Origin: Egicoccus halophilus
GTDB taxonomy: Bacteria > Actinomycetota > Nitriliruptoria > Nitriliruptorales > Nitriliruptoraceae
Assembly: GCF_004300825.1 (NCBI RefSeq)
Contig: NZ_CP036250.1
Span: 2,784,001-2,848,000 of the forward strand
Direction of reading: 5' to 3'
Length of the DNA: 64,000 nucleotides
The translations under genes were made by a program, and so were the position numbers. The notes below the pieces were generated by a model that was given only the letters and a program-made list of their open reading frames with translations, made no database searches and was not told where the DNA came from. This document shows positions 55,354 through 64,000 of this stretch, piece by piece (positions within the stretch are counted from its first letter, which is position 1; each line of letters starts with the position of its first letter).

Positions 55354-55893
55354 CTAACGCCCGACGTTGCCGGGACCCGGGAGCCATCGCCAGGGAGGGA
55401 GCCGGAGCAGTCCGCGCAGGACGCGGTCCAGTTGCAGCATCCAGCCGGGGAGTTCGCCCTTCACGGCGGGGTTACGGCGCTTGAGTTCTGTGACCAACTG
55501 CGGGAAGCCCTCCTGCATGCCGAACACCAGCACGCGGCCCCGGCGGTGCCGGATGACGTTGGACAGCAGCAGCAGGGTGGACCGCACGGCGAGAACGTCC
55601 TCGAGCGGGATCTCGCCGCGTCGAAGTGCGCAGTGCCAGACCAGGGTGTCGTCTGCCCGGAGCTCGACACGGAGCGCGAGCCGGAACCCCCACCAGTAGA
55701 GGACCCAGGCCCCGGCCGCGACGAAGAGGATGGAGTCACTGGTCGGGACGGGTTCGAGGAAGGTGATGACGCCGAGAAGCTCCGCGAGCGTCACGAGCCA
55801 GCTGGCCGTGAGGCCCAGCGCCGTGAAGCGCACCGTCCACAGGATCAGCCGATCGCCGACGACGACGGGTGATGCTTCAGGCCGCTGGTCCAC
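55354..55893 (-). CDS. PH-like membrane protein, unknown
   Basis: A 179-residue protein from GTG 55893, with AAGGAG a few bases upstream. Two spans (ALGLTASWLVTLAELLGVIT; SILFVAAGAWVLYWWGF) are followed by a beta-rich domain (LRVELRADDTLVWHCALRRG, EIPLEDVLAVR). This two-span plus PH-like layout recalls the protein at 41066, without clear identity. A longer frame upstream is open but adds low-complexity sequence. Its stop lies in CGGGCGTTAG on the minus strand. Confidence 0.6.
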   Translation of the reverse strand: MDQRPEASPVVVGDRLILWTVRFTALGLTASWLVTLAELLGVITFLEPVPTSDSILFVAAGAWVLYWWGFRLALRVELRADDTLVWHCALRRGEIPLEDVLAVRSTLLLLSNVIRHRRGRVLVFGMQEGFPQLVTELKRRNPAVKGELPGWMLQLDRVLRGLLRLPPWRWLPGPGNVGR

Positions 55894-56620
55894 GGCAACT
55901 CCTTCTCGGGCCGACAGGGTGCGGATGCAGCTACCGCTCGCCGTCGCGAATCGTTCCGGAGCCAGCAGCCGGTGCACCCGTCGGCCAGGACGAGCACCAC
56001 ACAACGGGAAGTCGCGCCACGGCACGGCGCAGGCCCGCAGGCCCGTGTCACGGTAGGTCGCTGCCGACCCGGAGAGTCACGAGCCCGTGCCTGTTCAACT
56101 GCGACCACGGCACCGATGTTCGGGCCACAGGAGATCCAGTCCCACGAGCGCGAAACCGCCGCCGGCGGGTGGTCGACTTACGGGCGTTGTGACCTGCCTG
56201 TTGCTCTTCAATGGCGCATGCGGCAGGGCCGGAGCACCGACTCGTTGCCCTACCCATGGCGAGCCCTCGGCATCATTCATGGGCAGCCCGCCTGGCCGAG
56301 TCGGCACCCGGAGATGCGCGCTGCGAGGACGGTGGAGCAGCGGCCGGCGATTGCGTCCCGCGACGTACTCAGTACGACCGACCGAGTCCACCGTTCATGC
56401 TGGAGCGGCGCCGGTCGAGCATCATGCTCGACGGTACGGGTGTCCCCAGGGCCGCCAGCAGCGCTCGGTTCCGAGTTGCGCTGCAGACAAGCGGCGCACG
56501 CGCCGACGGTTCGGGCATGGGACCAGCAACGCGAGGGCCGCGAAGCGGGGCCGGTCCCGCGCTGGCGATGGTGACCGAGTCTCGCTGATTTCCTCTCCCT
56601 TCACGAGCGTCGGGGACCGT
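55894..56620. other. 727-bp stretch without a supportable gene
   Basis: Several open frames cross this stretch on both strands, but none has a good ribosome site, domain or membrane pattern. CGGGCGTTGTG occurs at 56174. It looks like decayed accessory DNA. Confidence 0.6.
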
Positions 56621-57305
56621 GTGTACAGACAGAACTGGATCAGCGGGCGCTGGGGACTGGGACTCAGCCTGGCGATGATCGTCGCCGCAGCGGCCGCGTT
56701 CGGCTTGGGCAACGCTGCCTGGGCCAGTGTCGTGGTCCTCGCACCACTCATGGCACCGAGACTGGTGTCCGACACCTGGCGTGTCTCGGCCCGCGTGGCG
56801 CTGTCTGCAGAACGTGCCTGCCTCGATCCTCCTGCTCTGCCTGATCGTCGACATCGTGGCGTCCGGCTCCCTGCAGGATCCGGCCAGCACGGTCGCCTTC
56901 GCCTTCGTGGCGGCGACCGGGCTCGCGCATGCGGCCTTGTCTTCCAGACGGCCCGATCGGACTGCCTTGGACGGCGCCGCCGTCGCGCTGGTGGCCTGGA
57001 TCGCTGCCCTCGTCGTCAGTGGGTGGATCGGCCGGCTCGATCTGCACGGAACGAACCCGGCCTTCATCGTCGTGGCCCTGAGCTGGATCGGGTTCGACGT
57101 CATCACCACCCTGGTGCGAGACGAGCGGCAGAACACCCCTTTCTGGCCGCTGATCATCGCCGCTGCCCTGGTCACGGTCGAAGCGGTCGCGTCTCCCAAT
57201 GCAGGCTTCACGGGTGCCGCCGTGGCCGCCACCGCACTGGTGTCGCTTCCGCTCGGCTGGCGGGTCAAGCGCGTCGCCCGACGCGAAGAGGCGGCCGATG
57301 CCTGA
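56621..57305 (+). pseudogene. Polytopic membrane protein gene with a frameshift
   Basis: From GTG 56621 a frame gives two membrane spans (LGLSLAMIVAAAAAFGLGNA; WASVVVLAPLMAPRLVS) then loses its pattern near 56781-56812. A different frame then continues with more spans (ASILLLCLIVDIVASG; FAFVAATGLAHAALSS; ALVAWIAALVVSGWIG and others) to 57305. A one-base shift would join them into a protein of about 228 residues with six or more spans. No family is recognised. It may be inactivated or affected by a sequencing indel. Confidence 0.5.
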
Positions 57306-57566
57306 ACGGTCGGGAACCGCCGTCCGCGCCAGTCAACCACCTGCCACACGCTCCGCCAACGCACCAACCGGACCATGCTCGTCACCGCTCCGCCTGCCGC
57401 GGGAGACGGTTCCCGAGCCGCCTGAACGCTCCCGTCGAGTGACTCAACGGGCGTGTTCTACAGGTGTCCGCTGCTCACACCGGGCGAGCCTCGTCCGCGA
57501 AGGTGGACTCGCGGGCGTACGCCGACCTGCACCCCATCAGCTCGAACGGTGCGGGGCAGCCACAGG

Positions 57567-57716
57567 GTGATCGACACCGTGACCGTGACCTACCGCACGC
57601 TCGGCCTCACCCGACGGACCGAGATCCCCCTGCCGTGGACGTTCGGGTGGACCGACGAACCGCAGAACTGGCCGCAGATCTCCCGCCGCGACGAACTCGC
57701 CGACGACACCCGCTGA
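57567..57716 (+). CDS. Possible 49-residue protein
   Basis: A GTG-started frame reads VTVTYRTLGLTRRTEIPLPW, then TFGWTDEPQNWPQISRRDEL and an acidic end. It has balanced composition and several Trp residues, unlike the shadow frames around it. The ribosome site is weak (CACAGG). A longer frame from 57453 is open. It converges with hicB. No family is recognised. Confidence 0.3.
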   Translation: MIDTVTVTYRTLGLTRRTEIPLPWTFGWTDEPQNWPQISRRDELADDTR

Positions 57717-57747
57717 CGCGTCCCGCAAGCGGTGAAGAACACCGGCG

Positions 57748-58164
57748 TTAGGCGGAGTTGACCAGGTGGGCCTGCCTTTCGATCTGGGAGACCCGCGACG
57801 GCGTCACGCCCAAGAGTTGCGCGACATCGCGCACGGTCAGCCCTGCCGCCCGGAGTTCGGCGACCGCTGCAGGTGTCCGGCGGCGCGCTTGGACGCTGAG
57901 CTCGGTCAAGGCACGACGGAGCTCGAGGGCCTCGAGCGTGTCGTCGGACACGTCGACGTGACGGAGGTCGGGCAGGATGGCGAGCTCGAACGCATCGCCG
58001 TCGACGTCGAGGACCAGCGCGATCGCCTCGCGGATAGCGGCGTCCGCCTGGTCGAGGCGGCGCGACTGGGAGGCGACCTCGCGTCCCTGGACATCAGACG
58101 CCACGAGCGACCACCAGTCGCCGTCACGGGTGGCGGTGACGCGGTAGGTATTCACGTCCACCAC
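57748..58164 (-). CDS. HicB-like antitoxin with C-terminal helix-turn-helix
   Basis: A 138-residue protein. The N-terminal half has the HicB partial RNase-H-like fold (YRVTATRDGDWWSLVASDVQ; ADAAIREAIALVLDV). The C-terminus is a helix-turn-helix (GLTVRDVAQLLGVTPSRVSQ). It overlaps hicA by 13 bases. It should bind the toxin and repress the operon. GTG at 58164 or 58155 are alternative starts. The stop lies in GCCTAACGCCGG. Confidence 0.85.
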   Translation of the reverse strand: MVDVNTYRVTATRDGDWWSLVASDVQGREVASQSRRLDQADAAIREAIALVLDVDGDAFELAILPDLRHVDVSDDTLEALELRRALTELSVQARRRTPAAVAELRAAGLTVRDVAQLLGVTPSRVSQIERQAHLVNSA

Positions 58165-58364
58165 TCCTCTCCGAGCTTGATTGCCGCCTGCCGCATGATC
58201 GATCGCGCGGTGCCTTCTGCGATCTCACGGTGGTTCGGGATCGGGATGCGCAGGCCGTCGAGTGAGAAGACCTCGTGACCTCCGGCGTTGCGCAACGACG
58301 CGAACTCCAGACCCGCTTCGTTGGCGGCATCGCGGAGCTGTCGGAGGAGGTCACGTCGCTTCAT
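58152..58364 (-). CDS. HicA-like toxin
   Basis: A 70-residue protein beginning MKRRDLLRQLRDAANEAGLE, then FASLRNAGGHEVFSLDG with the catalytic His, then IPNHREIAEGTARSIMRQA. It matches the dsRBD-like HicA mRNA interferase. It lies upstream of, and overlaps, a HicB-like antitoxin gene. A second toxin-antitoxin module in this accessory region suggests element or cassette stabilisation. Confidence 0.9.
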   Translation of the reverse strand: MKRRDLLRQLRDAANEAGLEFASLRNAGGHEVFSLDGLRIPIPNHREIAEGTARSIMRQAAIKLGEEWWT

Positions 58365-58443
58365 GAGCGTAAGTGTAGAAGCTGAACGCCGTCAAGTGCA
58401 GGCGCTAATCTTACCTGTGCGTAACCGCCGCAACGGCCTGGTG

Positions 58444-58457
58444 GATCCGGGCGTTGT
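58444..58457 (+). repeat. Recurrent motif GATCCGGGCGTTGT, copy 3
   Basis: Identical over 14 bp to the copy after the recombinase stop (54645-54658). It lies in a gene-free gap upstream of hicA. Confidence 0.55.
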
Positions 58458-58526
58458 AGCCATGAGCGCTTCCGTCGGCACAGGTGGCTTGTATCGTCAT
58501 GGAACTACCCGTACGGGGATGGCGTC

Positions 58527-59027
58527 CTACGGGCACAGGTCAGCGAGTCGGGGGTTCTGGATGAGGCGAGGGGTCAGTGTGCGGCTCTGCATCGGTTTCG
58601 CTGCCGTATCTACACGCTGCCCTTCGCCGAGAGACGACCATCGCCCGCCGAACTGCCGGGCCAGTCCATCACCGCTGACTGCCGAGATCCGGTGGAACGT
58701 GACCTCAGCGGAAGGCTGAGACGGTCGGGCGGTGAAGCAAAGCCGGCCGTCCACGTCCGCGCCGCGGCAGGGCCGAGGGGACGCCCCCACGGGGAACTCC
58801 GACCACCGGGCCCAACGCCCGCTACGTGCCCTCCCGGTAGTCCTGCTCAGCGGCCTTCCCGGTGCGAAGAACCGCACGATCCCGAGTGTCATCAGGATCA
58901 GCGCGGCGATGTTGAGCACCAACGACAGCATCCGGGCTTCGACCAGGTACGACACGACGAGAAGGCCGGAACCCGCTCCGCCCACAAGCAACGCGCGTAG
59001 CAGCGCCCGGTTCCCGTAGGGCCCCAT
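58527..59027 (-). CDS. Small membrane protein with uncertain C-terminus
   Basis: ATG at 59027 has GGAGGG upstream. The first 60 residues contain two spans (LLRALLVGGAGSGLLVVSYL; MLSLVLNIAALILMTLGIV) and then FFAPGRPLSR. The following 100 residues are Arg/Ser/Pro-rich and look less coding-like, so a frameshift or a lost stop near 58860 is possible. No family is recognised. It is divergent from the next membrane gene. Confidence 0.5.
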   Translation of the reverse strand: MGPYGNRALLRALLVGGAGSGLLVVSYLVEARMLSLVLNIAALILMTLGIVRFFAPGRPLSRTTGRARSGRWARWSEFPVGASPRPCRGADVDGRLCFTARPSQPSAEVTFHRISAVSGDGLARQFGGRWSSLGEGQRVDTAAKPMQSRTLTPRLIQNPRLADLCP

Positions 59028-59137
59028 CCGCGCCCTCCTGGTGTCGCCGCAGACGACGACAACTCGTCGGACGGCGCGGGTCCGAGGGACCGTTCGCACG
59101 CCTGGCCGCCTGGTGTCGGCAGCGTAGCCTGCTCGCC

Positions 59138-59713
59138 ATGGCGCAGACTCCTCGCGACTTCGAAGCCCTCGACGGCATCCGGCAGCACCAGGTCGCCGAC
59201 GCACTCATGCATGGCCGAGCGGTCGAGGATCCCGAGCTGGCCGCCATCACCGTCGCCCGGGCCCGAGTGATGCGCCGGACCATCATGGGATTCGCCGCCG
59301 GGCTCGCGGTGACGGCCCTCGTGAGCGGCCTCGCGGTGCGCCAGTTCGGCGACCGGGACCAGTGGGCGGGCTTCGTCGCCGTCGGGACCGTCTTCGGGAT
59401 CCTGCTCGGCATCTTCCTCCTGCACATGTACGCCGGGGCGGTACGAGCGGAGAAGGAGTCGAACGCCTTGCTGGGGGTGGGGCAGGGTGCTGGACCGCCG
59501 AGCGCCGCAGAGCGTCTGGGCGCTGCGGGACTCGCCCTGTTCACCGGGCTCATGACCTCGAACGCGCTCGGCATGGTGGTGTTCGTCGCTGCGCGCGTCA
59601 CCGGTCGGGAGATCGAGCAGGTGTCGTCGCTCTGGAACATCCCTCCTGCGCTGGCCGGACTGGCGGTCGCCGGGGTCTGCTACCGCGCCATCCTCAGCCG
59701 CACCGACGGCTGA
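59138..59713 (+). CDS. Four-span membrane protein, unknown
   Basis: A 191-residue protein from ATG. Residues 1-45 are a helical cytoplasmic front. Four spans follow (TIMGFAAGLAVTALVSGLAV; FVAVGTVFGILLGIFLLHMY; LFTGLMTSNALGMVVFVAA; PPALAGLAVAGVCYRAIL). No family is recognised. It has normal codon bias. It lies 31 bases before the next gene on the same strand, so they may be co-transcribed. Confidence 0.65.
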   Translation: MAQTPRDFEALDGIRQHQVADALMHGRAVEDPELAAITVARARVMRRTIMGFAAGLAVTALVSGLAVRQFGDRDQWAGFVAVGTVFGILLGIFLLHMYAGAVRAEKESNALLGVGQGAGPPSAAERLGAAGLALFTGLMTSNALGMVVFVAARVTGREIEQVSSLWNIPPALAGLAVAGVCYRAILSRTDG

Positions 59714-59744
59714 GCGGCTTCGCTTCGCGCCGCTGCCACCACGG

Positions 59745-60308
59745 ATGGCCCACATGCCCTCGACACCGTTCCACCTGCCGCCCAGCCTCGTGGTCGCCTG
59801 GCCGGCGCGCCACCACCTCGACGTGCCGGCCTTCCTGCTCGCGAACTTCGCGGTCGACGTCGAACCCGTCGTGGTGCTGGTCGCCGGACTGGACCGGCCG
59901 CCGCACGGGCTCAGCCACACGCTGCTGGGCGCGGCGCTGCTCGGCGCGGTGACCGGTTGGCTGCTGTGGCTCGCCTCCGGACGACTCGGTCGGCTCCTCG
60001 GCGGAAGCTACGACCTGACCCGCAGGAGCGCGGTGAGCTCCGGGGTCGCCGGTGCGCTGCTGCACGTGCTCATCGATGCACTCATGCACGCGGACCAGCA
60101 GCCGTTCCTGCCCGTGGAGGGCAACCCCCTGCTGCTTTCCGGCTCCGGCCCGGTACTGCACCTGGTCGGTGCCGTCGCGTTCGTCGCGGCCGTCGTGCTC
60201 GTCGTACGCGACCGCGCATGGCGCACGGTGCCCGAACGGCTCACCGTCGTGCTGCTCGCCGTGTCGTTGCTGGGGATGGCCGGCGCCGCCGCCCTCGGCC
60301 TGGTCTGA
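59745..60308 (+). CDS. Membrane protein resembling YdjM/DUF457-type putative hydrolases
   Basis: A 187-residue protein. It starts MPSTPFHLPPSLVV (ATG 59745 or 59754) and has VPAFLLANFAVDVEPVVVLV, GLSHTLLGAALL and LLHVLIDALMH. The spaced His and Asp residues with four or five spans resemble the membrane-bound putative metal-dependent hydrolase group (YdjM-like). The activity is unproven. It is intact, unlike the gene after it. Confidence 0.7.
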   Translation: MAHMPSTPFHLPPSLVVAWPARHHLDVPAFLLANFAVDVEPVVVLVAGLDRPPHGLSHTLLGAALLGAVTGWLLWLASGRLGRLLGGSYDLTRRSAVSSGVAGALLHVLIDALMHADQQPFLPVEGNPLLLSGSGPVLHLVGAVAFVAAVVLVVRDRAWRTVPERLTVVLLAVSLLGMAGAAALGLV

Positions 60309-60413
60309 GCGCCCGGTCCGAGCGCCGGTCCGAGCGCCGTCCGTCGGCGGCGCCCATCCACGCGCACGGGGTCATTATCGTCGAGGTCGAGGCCGAGTGG
60401 CGAGGGGTCGGAC

Positions 60414-61800
60414 GTGGACGGCATCGACGAGGAGCGCTGGGACCACGGCGAGCTGGCGCAGGTGTGGCGGGCCGTCCCGGCACCGTGCGGGCCCCTGGCC
60501 GACGCCCGGGCGCTCCTGGTCGACCGCTCGTGTGCTCTCGAGTTGCCGCGTTGGGTCGTCGCGACCGACGACGTCCGCCTCGGCGCGGATGGACCCGCGG
60601 TGCTGACCATCACCGACGGCCAGAGGCTCGACGATCTGCGCGGACCCGACGACTGGGCGTTGCTCACCACCTACGGCGAGACATCGAAGCCCAGTGGCGG
60701 ACACTGCTGTCGAGCGAGATGCCGACCGCGCCGGTGTTGGCACGGCGGCTGCTCGTGCCGGGGATGCGCCACGGAGACCTCGCCGACGAGGGCTACCGCC
60801 GTTGGCTCGTCTCGCTCGAGAGCAGCGCGCTCCGGCTCGCCACGGCCACCGGCCCGCTGCACGACCTCGTCGAGCAGTGGTGGGGCCGGCCCTCGCCGAC
60901 GGCCGCCGCGACGAGGGACGCGGTGACGAGGGACGCGGTACGACTCGACCGCGAGCAGGCGCTCGTGCGTCGTTCTCGTCCGGGGTGCCCTCGTCGCCGC
61001 CCTTCGTCGCCGCGCTCTTCGTCAACGAGCCGACCGCCTCCCCGCGACCCTCCTCCCAGGTGTTCGGCCACGGTCGGGCGTCGGAGGACGAGGCGCTCGC
61101 CATCCTCGCGCGCGACGACGGGCAGCACGACGACGGGCAGCACGACGACGGGCAGGCGGACCCGTCGACGTCGGCCGTCGTCGACGCACCCTGCACGCGA
61201 CGTTCCGGCGCAGCGTGCTGCTCCGCGATGCCGGTCGCTGCCGCTTCCCCGGCTGTGTCAGCCGACGCAACCTCCACGTCCACCACGTGTTGCACTGGGC
61301 CGACGGCGGTCCGACCGAGCGCGCCAACCTCGTCACCCTGTGCGCCTTCCACCACCGGCACCTGCACCGGCTCCACGACCGGGGACGGCCGCTCCGCATC
61401 ACGGTCGACCCGACCGGCTCGCACACGTTCCGCACCGTCGACGGCCACCACCTCCCGCATGCCGGTCCGACCGCCCCCACCACGGAGGCGCTCGGGCAGG
61501 TCATCGCCTCGCGGCCGATCAGCGGACGCACCCGCGAGGGCCCGGAGGTGGCGGCGATGTCAGCGACGGATTGGACGGCGACGATCGGAGGACGAACGTC
61601 GACGGCGACGCGTATCCACGGGACGACGACGGTTTCGGCCGGTCACCGCGCCGACGTCCTCTGGAGCCGCTCCAGTGGGACGGCCCGGGCACTACGACCT
61701 CGACCTCGCCGTCGCCGTGCTGCAGCAACACCTCGACACGTCGTGCCCGCCGGCCTGCTCCTCACCGCCTGAGCGGCGACGACCGCTGACGCCCGGCTGA
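60414..61800 (+). pseudogene. Multiply frameshifted HNH-endonuclease-type gene
   Basis: Coding-like segments lie in successive frames: 60414-about 60690 (MDGIDEERWDHGELAQVWRA), about 60680-60960 (TLLSSEMPTAPVLARRLLVP), about 60960-61200, and 61215-about 61560, which holds an HNH motif (LLRDAGRCRFPGC; HHVLHWADGG; LCAFHHRHLH). A last piece (YDLDLAVAVLQQHLD) is in another frame. Actinobacterial genomes carry many DUF222-HNH proteins of this type. Short tandem repeats near 60915 and 61110 may have aided decay. At least four frame changes make it inactive. Confidence 0.7.
61110..61158. repeat. GACGACGGGCAGCAC tandem repeat
   Basis: Three 15-bp copies of GACGACGGGCAGCAC (last one diverging) lie inside the HNH relic, encoding DDGQH in one frame. 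The unit keeps frame. Confidence 0.75.
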
Positions 61801-62033
61801 CGGCCATCCGGGTCGTACGCGTCGCGCTGCACCTGGGCGACCGGCAAGCGACGCGGGCGGTCGAGCCGGTGCTCGACGCGGCGTTCGACGGGCTCGGGTC
61901 CGCCACGTCCGCGCCCTCAACGGGTGGCACCGCGTGGACGCAGGGAGCACCGCCGGCCGGCCGGCCGTGCGCGCACCCGGCGCGGGTCGACGCACGACCC
62001 TTGACTGCACGTGACCGTCCGGAGAAGGCCTTC

Positions 62034-62801
62034 ATGCGCTCCCTGCAACGTCGCACCCGTTTCCGTTCCGTCGTCGCCGTCCTCGGCGCGGCGGGTCTGG
62101 TGATCACTGGCTGCGAGCGAGGCGACGGTGGTGATGGCGCCGACGGGGCCACCCCCGAGGACACCGAGCCGATCGGCGAGGACCTCGACGCCGGCGGACC
62201 CGGCGACGGCGACGCGGACGATGGCGTCGACCCGAGCGACGCCGACGGCGACCCGAGCGCGGACGACGGCGACCCGGGAGGCCCGTCCGACACCGACGAC
62301 ACCGACCGCGACCCCGTCGGGGAGAACGCGGACGACGGCACCGACGACACCGACCGCGACCCGGTCGGGGGCGACGACGACGCGGCAGAGCGGGTCGTCG
62401 AGGTGTTCTTCACCGACGACGAGCGTGGTGACCTCTCCGACGTCTTCCCGGTGCAGCGAACCGTCACCGGCCCCGACGTCCTGCACGGGGCGCTCGAGGA
62501 GCTGCTCGCCGGGCCGAGCTCCGAGGAGGAGGCGGAGGGCTACGCAGGCTGGTTCTCCGAGGAGACCACCGGCATGCTGAACTCGGCCGCGATCGACGAC
62601 GGCACCGCCACGGTCGACTTCGACGCCGAACTGCGCGAGGCGATCCCCAACGCCTCCACGTCGACCGGGTCACAGATCCTGCTGGCCCAGCTCGACGCGA
62701 CCGTCACCCAGTTCCCCACCGTCGACGACGCCGTCTACTCGCTCGACGGCGACGTCGACGCCTTCTACACCTGGCTGCAGCTGGTCCCGCCGGAGCGCTG
62801 A
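62034..62801 (+). CDS. GerMN-domain lipoprotein
   Basis: A 255-residue protein from ATG 62034 with GGAGAAGG upstream. The signal peptide ends in a lipobox (GLVITGC, Cys about 27). A long Asp/Gly-rich linker (30-120, with repeats of DDTDRDPVG) follows. The C-terminal domain reads VVEVFFTDDERGDLSDVFPV, then VLHGALEELLAGPSSEE, the GerMN fold found in sporulation and cell-envelope proteins. It should be anchored outside the membrane. It converges with zwf. Confidence 0.88.
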   Translation: MRSLQRRTRFRSVVAVLGAAGLVITGCERGDGGDGADGATPEDTEPIGEDLDAGGPGDGDADDGVDPSDADGDPSADDGDPGGPSDTDDTDRDPVGENADDGTDDTDRDPVGGDDDAAERVVEVFFTDDERGDLSDVFPVQRTVTGPDVLHGALEELLAGPSSEEEAEGYAGWFSEETTGMLNSAAIDDGTATVDFDAELREAIPNASTSTGSQILLAQLDATVTQFPTVDDAVYSLDGDVDAFYTWLQLVPPER

Positions 62802-62804
62802 GCG

Positions 62805-64000
62805 TCAGGACCAGCCGTCGGGCCCGTCGCTGCCGGCCGGATACGTGTCCATCGGCACCTCGCCCCGCTCCCACGCCTGCAGCACCGGCTCCACGATCCG
62901 CCAGGCCAACTCGGCCTCGTCGTCGCGGATCGACAGCGTCGGGTCCCCGGCAAGCGCCGAGCGCAGCACCCGGCCGTACGCCGGCACCTCGGGCGCGGGC
63001 AGTTCCTGGTCGAGATCGACGACCTCGAGCTCCTGTTCGGTGCCGCCACCGAAGACGTTGACGTGGACGTGCAGGTGCTCGGGCTCGAGCTCGATGCGGA
63101 TCTCGTTGGGCGCCGCGTCGGAGGCGAACGGCGAGTGCGGCACCGGTCGCAGCCGGACGACGACCTCCTGCCGATCGGCGCCGAGCGCCTTGCCCGCGCG
63201 CAACCGGAACGGCACGCCGGCCCAGCGCCAGCTGTCGATCGCCAGGGTCAGCTCGGCGAGCGTCTCGGTGTCGAGCTCGGGGTCGACGCCTTCCTCCTCG
63301 ACGTAGGCGGGCACGGACTCGCCGTCGAGCTCACCGGCCTCGTAGCGGGCCCGGCGGCTGTGCTCGACCGCCTCCTCGGGCGACAGGACCCGGACCTCGC
63401 GCAACACCTGGACCTTGCGGCCACGCAGCTCCTCGGCCTCCAGCGACGCGGGAGCGTCCATCGCCACCAGCGCGAGCACCTGCAGCAGGTGGTTCTGCAG
63501 CATGTCCTTCAGCGCGCCGGTGCCGTCGTAGTACCCGGCGCGGCCCTCGAGGGTCAGGGTCTCGTCCCAGACGATGTCGACCCGCTCGACGTGGTGGGCG
63601 TTCCACACGGGCTCGAGCAGGCGGTTGGCGAAGCGCAGGGCCAACAGGTTCTGCACCGTCTGCATGCCGAGGAAGTGGTCGACCCGGTGGATCGACTCCT
63701 CGGGGAAGGTCGCGTGCAGGACCCGGTTGAGCTCCTGCGCCGCCGCCAGATCCTCCCCGAACGGCTTCTCGACCACGATGCGGCTGCCGTCGGGCAGACC
63801 GACCTCGTCGAGTGCCTGCACCGTCGGTGCGAAGATCGTCGGCGGCAGCGCGAGATACACCGCCACCGGCTCGCCGTGGTCGACCAGGCCGCGCAGCTCG
63901 TCGACCTCGGTGGTGTCGGCGCGATGGAAGCTCGCCACCTCGAGCAGCGAGCGGACCGCGACGTCGTCGGCGTCGGGTGCGTGCTCCGCGAGCTCCTCCA
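62805..64000 (-). CDS. zwf: Glucose-6-phosphate dehydrogenase, 5' end outside window
   Basis: The frame is open from 62805 past the right edge and covers the last ~398 residues. It has [35 protein letters not shown], and [20 protein letters not shown] with the substrate-binding RxDHxxG and catalytic His. The C-terminal half has [12 protein letters not shown] and [10 protein letters not shown]. It oxidises glucose 6-phosphate with NADP+ or NAD+. The N-terminal nucleotide site lies beyond 64000, so the cofactor cannot be judged. Stop is TGA at 62805-62807. Confidence 0.96.
   Translation of the reverse strand, partial: EELAEHAPDADDVAVRSLLEVASFHRADTTEVDELRGLVDHGEPVAVYLALPPTIFAPTVQALDEVGLPDGSRIVVEKPFGEDLAAAQELNRVLHATFPEESIHRVDHFLGMQTVQNLLALRFANRLLEPVWNAHHVERVDIVWDETLTLEGRAGYYDGTGALKDMLQNHLLQVLALVAMDAPASLEAEELRGRKVQVLREVRVLSPEEAVEHSRRARYEAGELDGESVPAYVEEEGVDPELDTETLAELTLAIDSWRWAGVPFRLRAGKALGADRQEVVVRLRPVPHSPFASDAAPNEIRIELEPEHLHVHVNVFGGGTEQELEVVDLDQELPAPEVPAYGRVLRSALAGDPTLSIRDDEAELAWRIVEPVLQAWERGEVPMDTYPAGSDGPDGWS

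Noticed and set aside
55894-56620. Small open frames on both strands (for example 56211-56588)
   Set aside because: No ribosome site, domain or membrane pattern; composition looks like random high-GC sequence.

Overview
The window is high-GC DNA with frequent GTG starts, dense 4-nt start/stop overlaps and many short intergenic gaps. The gene content points to a deep-branching actinobacterium: a three-gene cytochrome bc complex with a dihaem QcrC, a DUF3151 protein, a resuscitation-promoting-factor-like transglycosylase, a single-chain glycyl-tRNA synthetase, and secreted proteins with SLH-type repeats. A Nitriliruptoria-like lineage is my best guess, by eye only.

Layout. 1-4051: an accessory element. 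A tightly packed run of small phage-like frames on + contains two in-frame TAA codons, and a restriction endonuclease plus DNA methyltransferase lie on -. The element abuts the 3' end of tRNA-Met (4052-4125), and a decayed tRNA-Met-like copy lies next to it. 4400-9406: a minus-strand operon of MauE-like, MauD-like, 21-residue peptide, membrane protein, polyalanine protein and a Tat-secreted, 18-cysteine protein resembling the methylamine dehydrogenase light chain fused to LGFP repeats. An SLH-type secreted protein follows. 9604-20650: transporters, a GAF histidine kinase, a TetR/epimerase divergon with two palindromic operators, an acyl-CoA dehydrogenase, an Rpf-like protein with an eight-copy heptad repeat, and an NfeD/slipin pair. 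20831-24403: qcrC-qcrA-qcrB plus a small membrane protein. 24514-41869: housekeeping and metabolic genes, tRNA-Asn, a MocR regulator with a 20-bp-periodic operator, dnaG and rpoD, an M61 peptidase, and an ABC-F gene with a frameshift.

42448-51280: glyS and ppa, then a minus-strand operon led by a cobalamin riboswitch (51077-51198). It encodes an alpha/alpha-toroid protein with SLH repeats, a DUF4430-like cell-surface protein, and a complete ECF transporter (T, fused A-A, S). The two surface proteins correspond to the two halves of animal intrinsic factor/transcobalamin, so I read this as a surface-capture plus ECF-import system for vitamin B12. It is the most interesting system here.

52112-61800 is an accessory and decaying region. 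It holds a RelE/Phd module, a tyrosine recombinase, a HicAB module, small membrane proteins, frameshifted frames and an HNH endonuclease relic. A 12-14 bp repeat recurs around the recombinase. The window ends with a GerMN lipoprotein and the 3' part of glucose-6-phosphate dehydrogenase. All family assignments are from motif recognition without database searches.
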